Origin: Salinisphaeraceae bacterium
Lineage (GTDB): Bacteria > Pseudomonadota > Gammaproteobacteria > Nevskiales > Salinisphaeraceae
Length of the DNA: 64,000 nt
Direction of reading: 5' to 3'
NCBI GenBank assembly: GCA_002683405.1
Contig: NYTH01000017.1
Coordinates: 32,066-96,065, forward strand
Part shown: positions 63,085 through 64,000 of the stretch, in pieces
Numbering within the stretch: position 1 is the first letter of the stretch
How the letters are laid out: each line of letters opens with the position of its first letter
The notes under the pieces: generated by a model
The model's input: only the letters and a program-made list of their open reading frames with translations
The model's database searches: none
Told to the model about the DNA's origin: nothing
Translations under genes and position numbers: made by a program

Positions 63085-63111
63085 GTCCGGCCTGCTCTCG
63101 GCCCGCCGTAT

Positions 63112-63141
63112 CTTGAAACCAAACGGCGCCGCCGCTATCTA
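63112..63141 (+). promoter_or_regulatory. Sigma-32-like promoter of htpX
   Basis: CTTGAAA (63112-63118) and, 15 bases after CTTGAA, CGCTATCTA (63133-63141) fit the RpoH pattern CTTGAA...CCCCATnTA moderately well. It faces htpX, a heat- and envelope-stress gene in E. coli. The -10 has two mismatches. Confidence 0.5.
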
Positions 63142-63173
63142 ACAGGTATCTCGACGCAAGGAGCCTATAAGCG

Positions 63174-64000
63174 ATGAAGCGCATCATGCTGTTCCTGGGT
63201 ACCAACCTGGCCATCTTGCTGGTGCTCAGCGCCTTCATTCAGATTTTCGGGCTGGATCGCTGGCTCGCCGCGCAGGGCATGGGCAACTATGGCGGGCTGT
63301 TCGTGCTGGCCGCCGTGTTCGGCATGGGCGGTTCGTTCATTTCGCTGGCCATTTCCAAATGGATGGCGAAAAAGATGATGCGCGTGCAGGTCATCGAGCA
63401 GCCGCGCAGCGAATCCGAGCGCTGGCTGCTGGAAACCGTGTCGCGTCAGGCCAAGCAGGCGGGCATCGGCATGCCGGAGGTGGGCGTCTTCGACTCGCCG
63501 GTCATGAACGCCTTCGCCACGGGCATGAGCCGCAATAATGCTCTCGTGGCCGTCAGTACCGGACTGCTCGCCAACATGCACCGCGATGGTGTGGAGGCCG
63601 TTCTGGGGCACGAAGTCGCCCACGTGGCCAACGGCGATATGGTCACCTTGGGGCTGATTCAGGGCGTGCTGAATACCTTCGTCATCTTCTTTGCGCACGT
63701 GCTGGCCCGCATCATCATGCGCGACAGCCGGGGCGGCGGCTTTGCCTATTACGGCGTCGTGTTCGCCCTGGAAATGGTGTTCGGGCTGATCGCGAGCATC
63801 ATCGTGGCGTGGTTTTCCCGCTACCGGGAGTTCCGGGCCGATGCCGGTGGCGCCGAGCTGAGCGAATCACGCAAGATGATTCTGGCGCTGGAATCGCTGC
63901 AGAAAACCTACGGTCAGAGTGAGCTGCCCAAGGAAATGGCGGCCTTCGGCATCTCCGGTGGTCTGGGGCAGGGGCTGGCCAAGCTGTTTGCCAGCCACCC
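63174..64000 (+). CDS. htpX: Membrane metalloprotease HtpX, 3' end outside window
   Basis: The first 275 residues of an M48 protease. Two N-terminal membrane helices (about 4-24 and 37-60) are followed by the zinc motif [11 protein letters not shown], two more helices, and the EFRADAGGA motif with the third Zn ligand. HtpX degrades damaged inner-membrane proteins alongside FtsH. AAGGAG lies 10 bases upstream of the ATG. The gene runs off the end of the window. Confidence 0.95.
   Translation, partial: MKRIMLFLGTNLAILLVLSAFIQIFGLDRWLAAQGMGNYGGLFVLAAVFGMGGSFISLAISKWMAKKMMRVQVIEQPRSESERWLLETVSRQAKQAGIGMPEVGVFDSPVMNAFATGMSRNNALVAVSTGLLANMHRDGVEAVLGHEVAHVANGDMVTLGLIQGVLNTFVIFFAHVLARIIMRDSRGGGFAYYGVVFALEMVFGLIASIIVAWFSRYREFRADAGGAELSESRKMILALESLQKTYGQSELPKEMAAFGISGGLGQGLAKLFASH

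Overview
The window is a G+C-rich, densely packed stretch of chromosome from a Gram-negative gammaproteobacterium. Evidence includes outer-membrane and LPS genes (lolA, a lolC-type permease, lolD, msbA, lpxK, kdsB), ClpS/ClpA/Aat, IF-1, RNase E, ParE/ParC, CysB and CysG. As far as I remember the Pseudomonas map, two blocks keep its gene order: lol-comEC-exbBD-msbA-lpxK-kdsB-ptp-rne-rluC-HAD-maf-yceD-rpmF-plsX (18.6-35.5 kb) and clpS-clpA-infA-aat-ftsK-lolA-rarA-serS-cysG (35.6-50.7 kb). Several usual members are absent (a Trm112-type gene, murB, sppA, the fab genes after plsX, ate, trxB). The organism is therefore a gammaproteobacterium outside the well-known genera; I cannot name the order. 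I see no insertion sequence, prophage, integrase or CRISPR array.

Layout. 0-11.9 kb is a mixed region: the tail of an amino-acid dehydrogenase, a Tat-type aldo/keto reductase, a membrane dynamin-like GTPase, a WbpD-like acetyltransferase between two hairpins, clpB with a heat-shock-type promoter, a WcaJ-like sugar transferase, a LOG-family protein, a nucleoside deaminase, TerC, a tandem universal stress protein and a DUF2064 protein. tRNA-Ala(CGC) follows. 12-18.5 kb holds mfd, an LprI-like protein, and the agmatine-to-putrescine pair aguA/aguB. 18.6-28 kb is an envelope-biogenesis run. At 28-31.2 kb lies rne, with a highly structured 347-bp intergenic leader shared with rluC. 31-35.5 kb carries rluC, a phosphatase, maf and the yceD-rpmF-plsX operon, closed by an intrinsic terminator. 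35.6-40.5 kb is an N-end-rule cluster (clpS, clpA, infA, aat and a FemAB-like protein). 41-50.7 kb has ftsK, lolA, vanZ-like, rarA, serS, and then sulfur genes (cysB, a TSUP exporter, cysG).

The most distinctive accessory unit is at 51.4-58.5 kb: a membrane-anchored endonuclease followed by a tightly coupled set of hybrid histidine kinase (CHASE3-HAMP-GAF-HisKA-HATPase-three receivers), stand-alone CheR, stand-alone CheB lacking a receiver, and a receiver-GGDEF diguanylate cyclase. No chemoreceptor, CheA or CheW is present, so the methylation target is unknown. After it come xseB, parE, parC and the start of htpX, which runs off the window and also has a sigma-32-like promoter.

Most genes are ordinary housekeeping genes. 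The points most worth checking are the CheR/CheB kinase module, a CysG whose N-terminal domain has lost the NAD glycines and catalytic Asp, the structured rne leader, a probable leaderless start for yceD, and the Aat/FemAB-like overlap.
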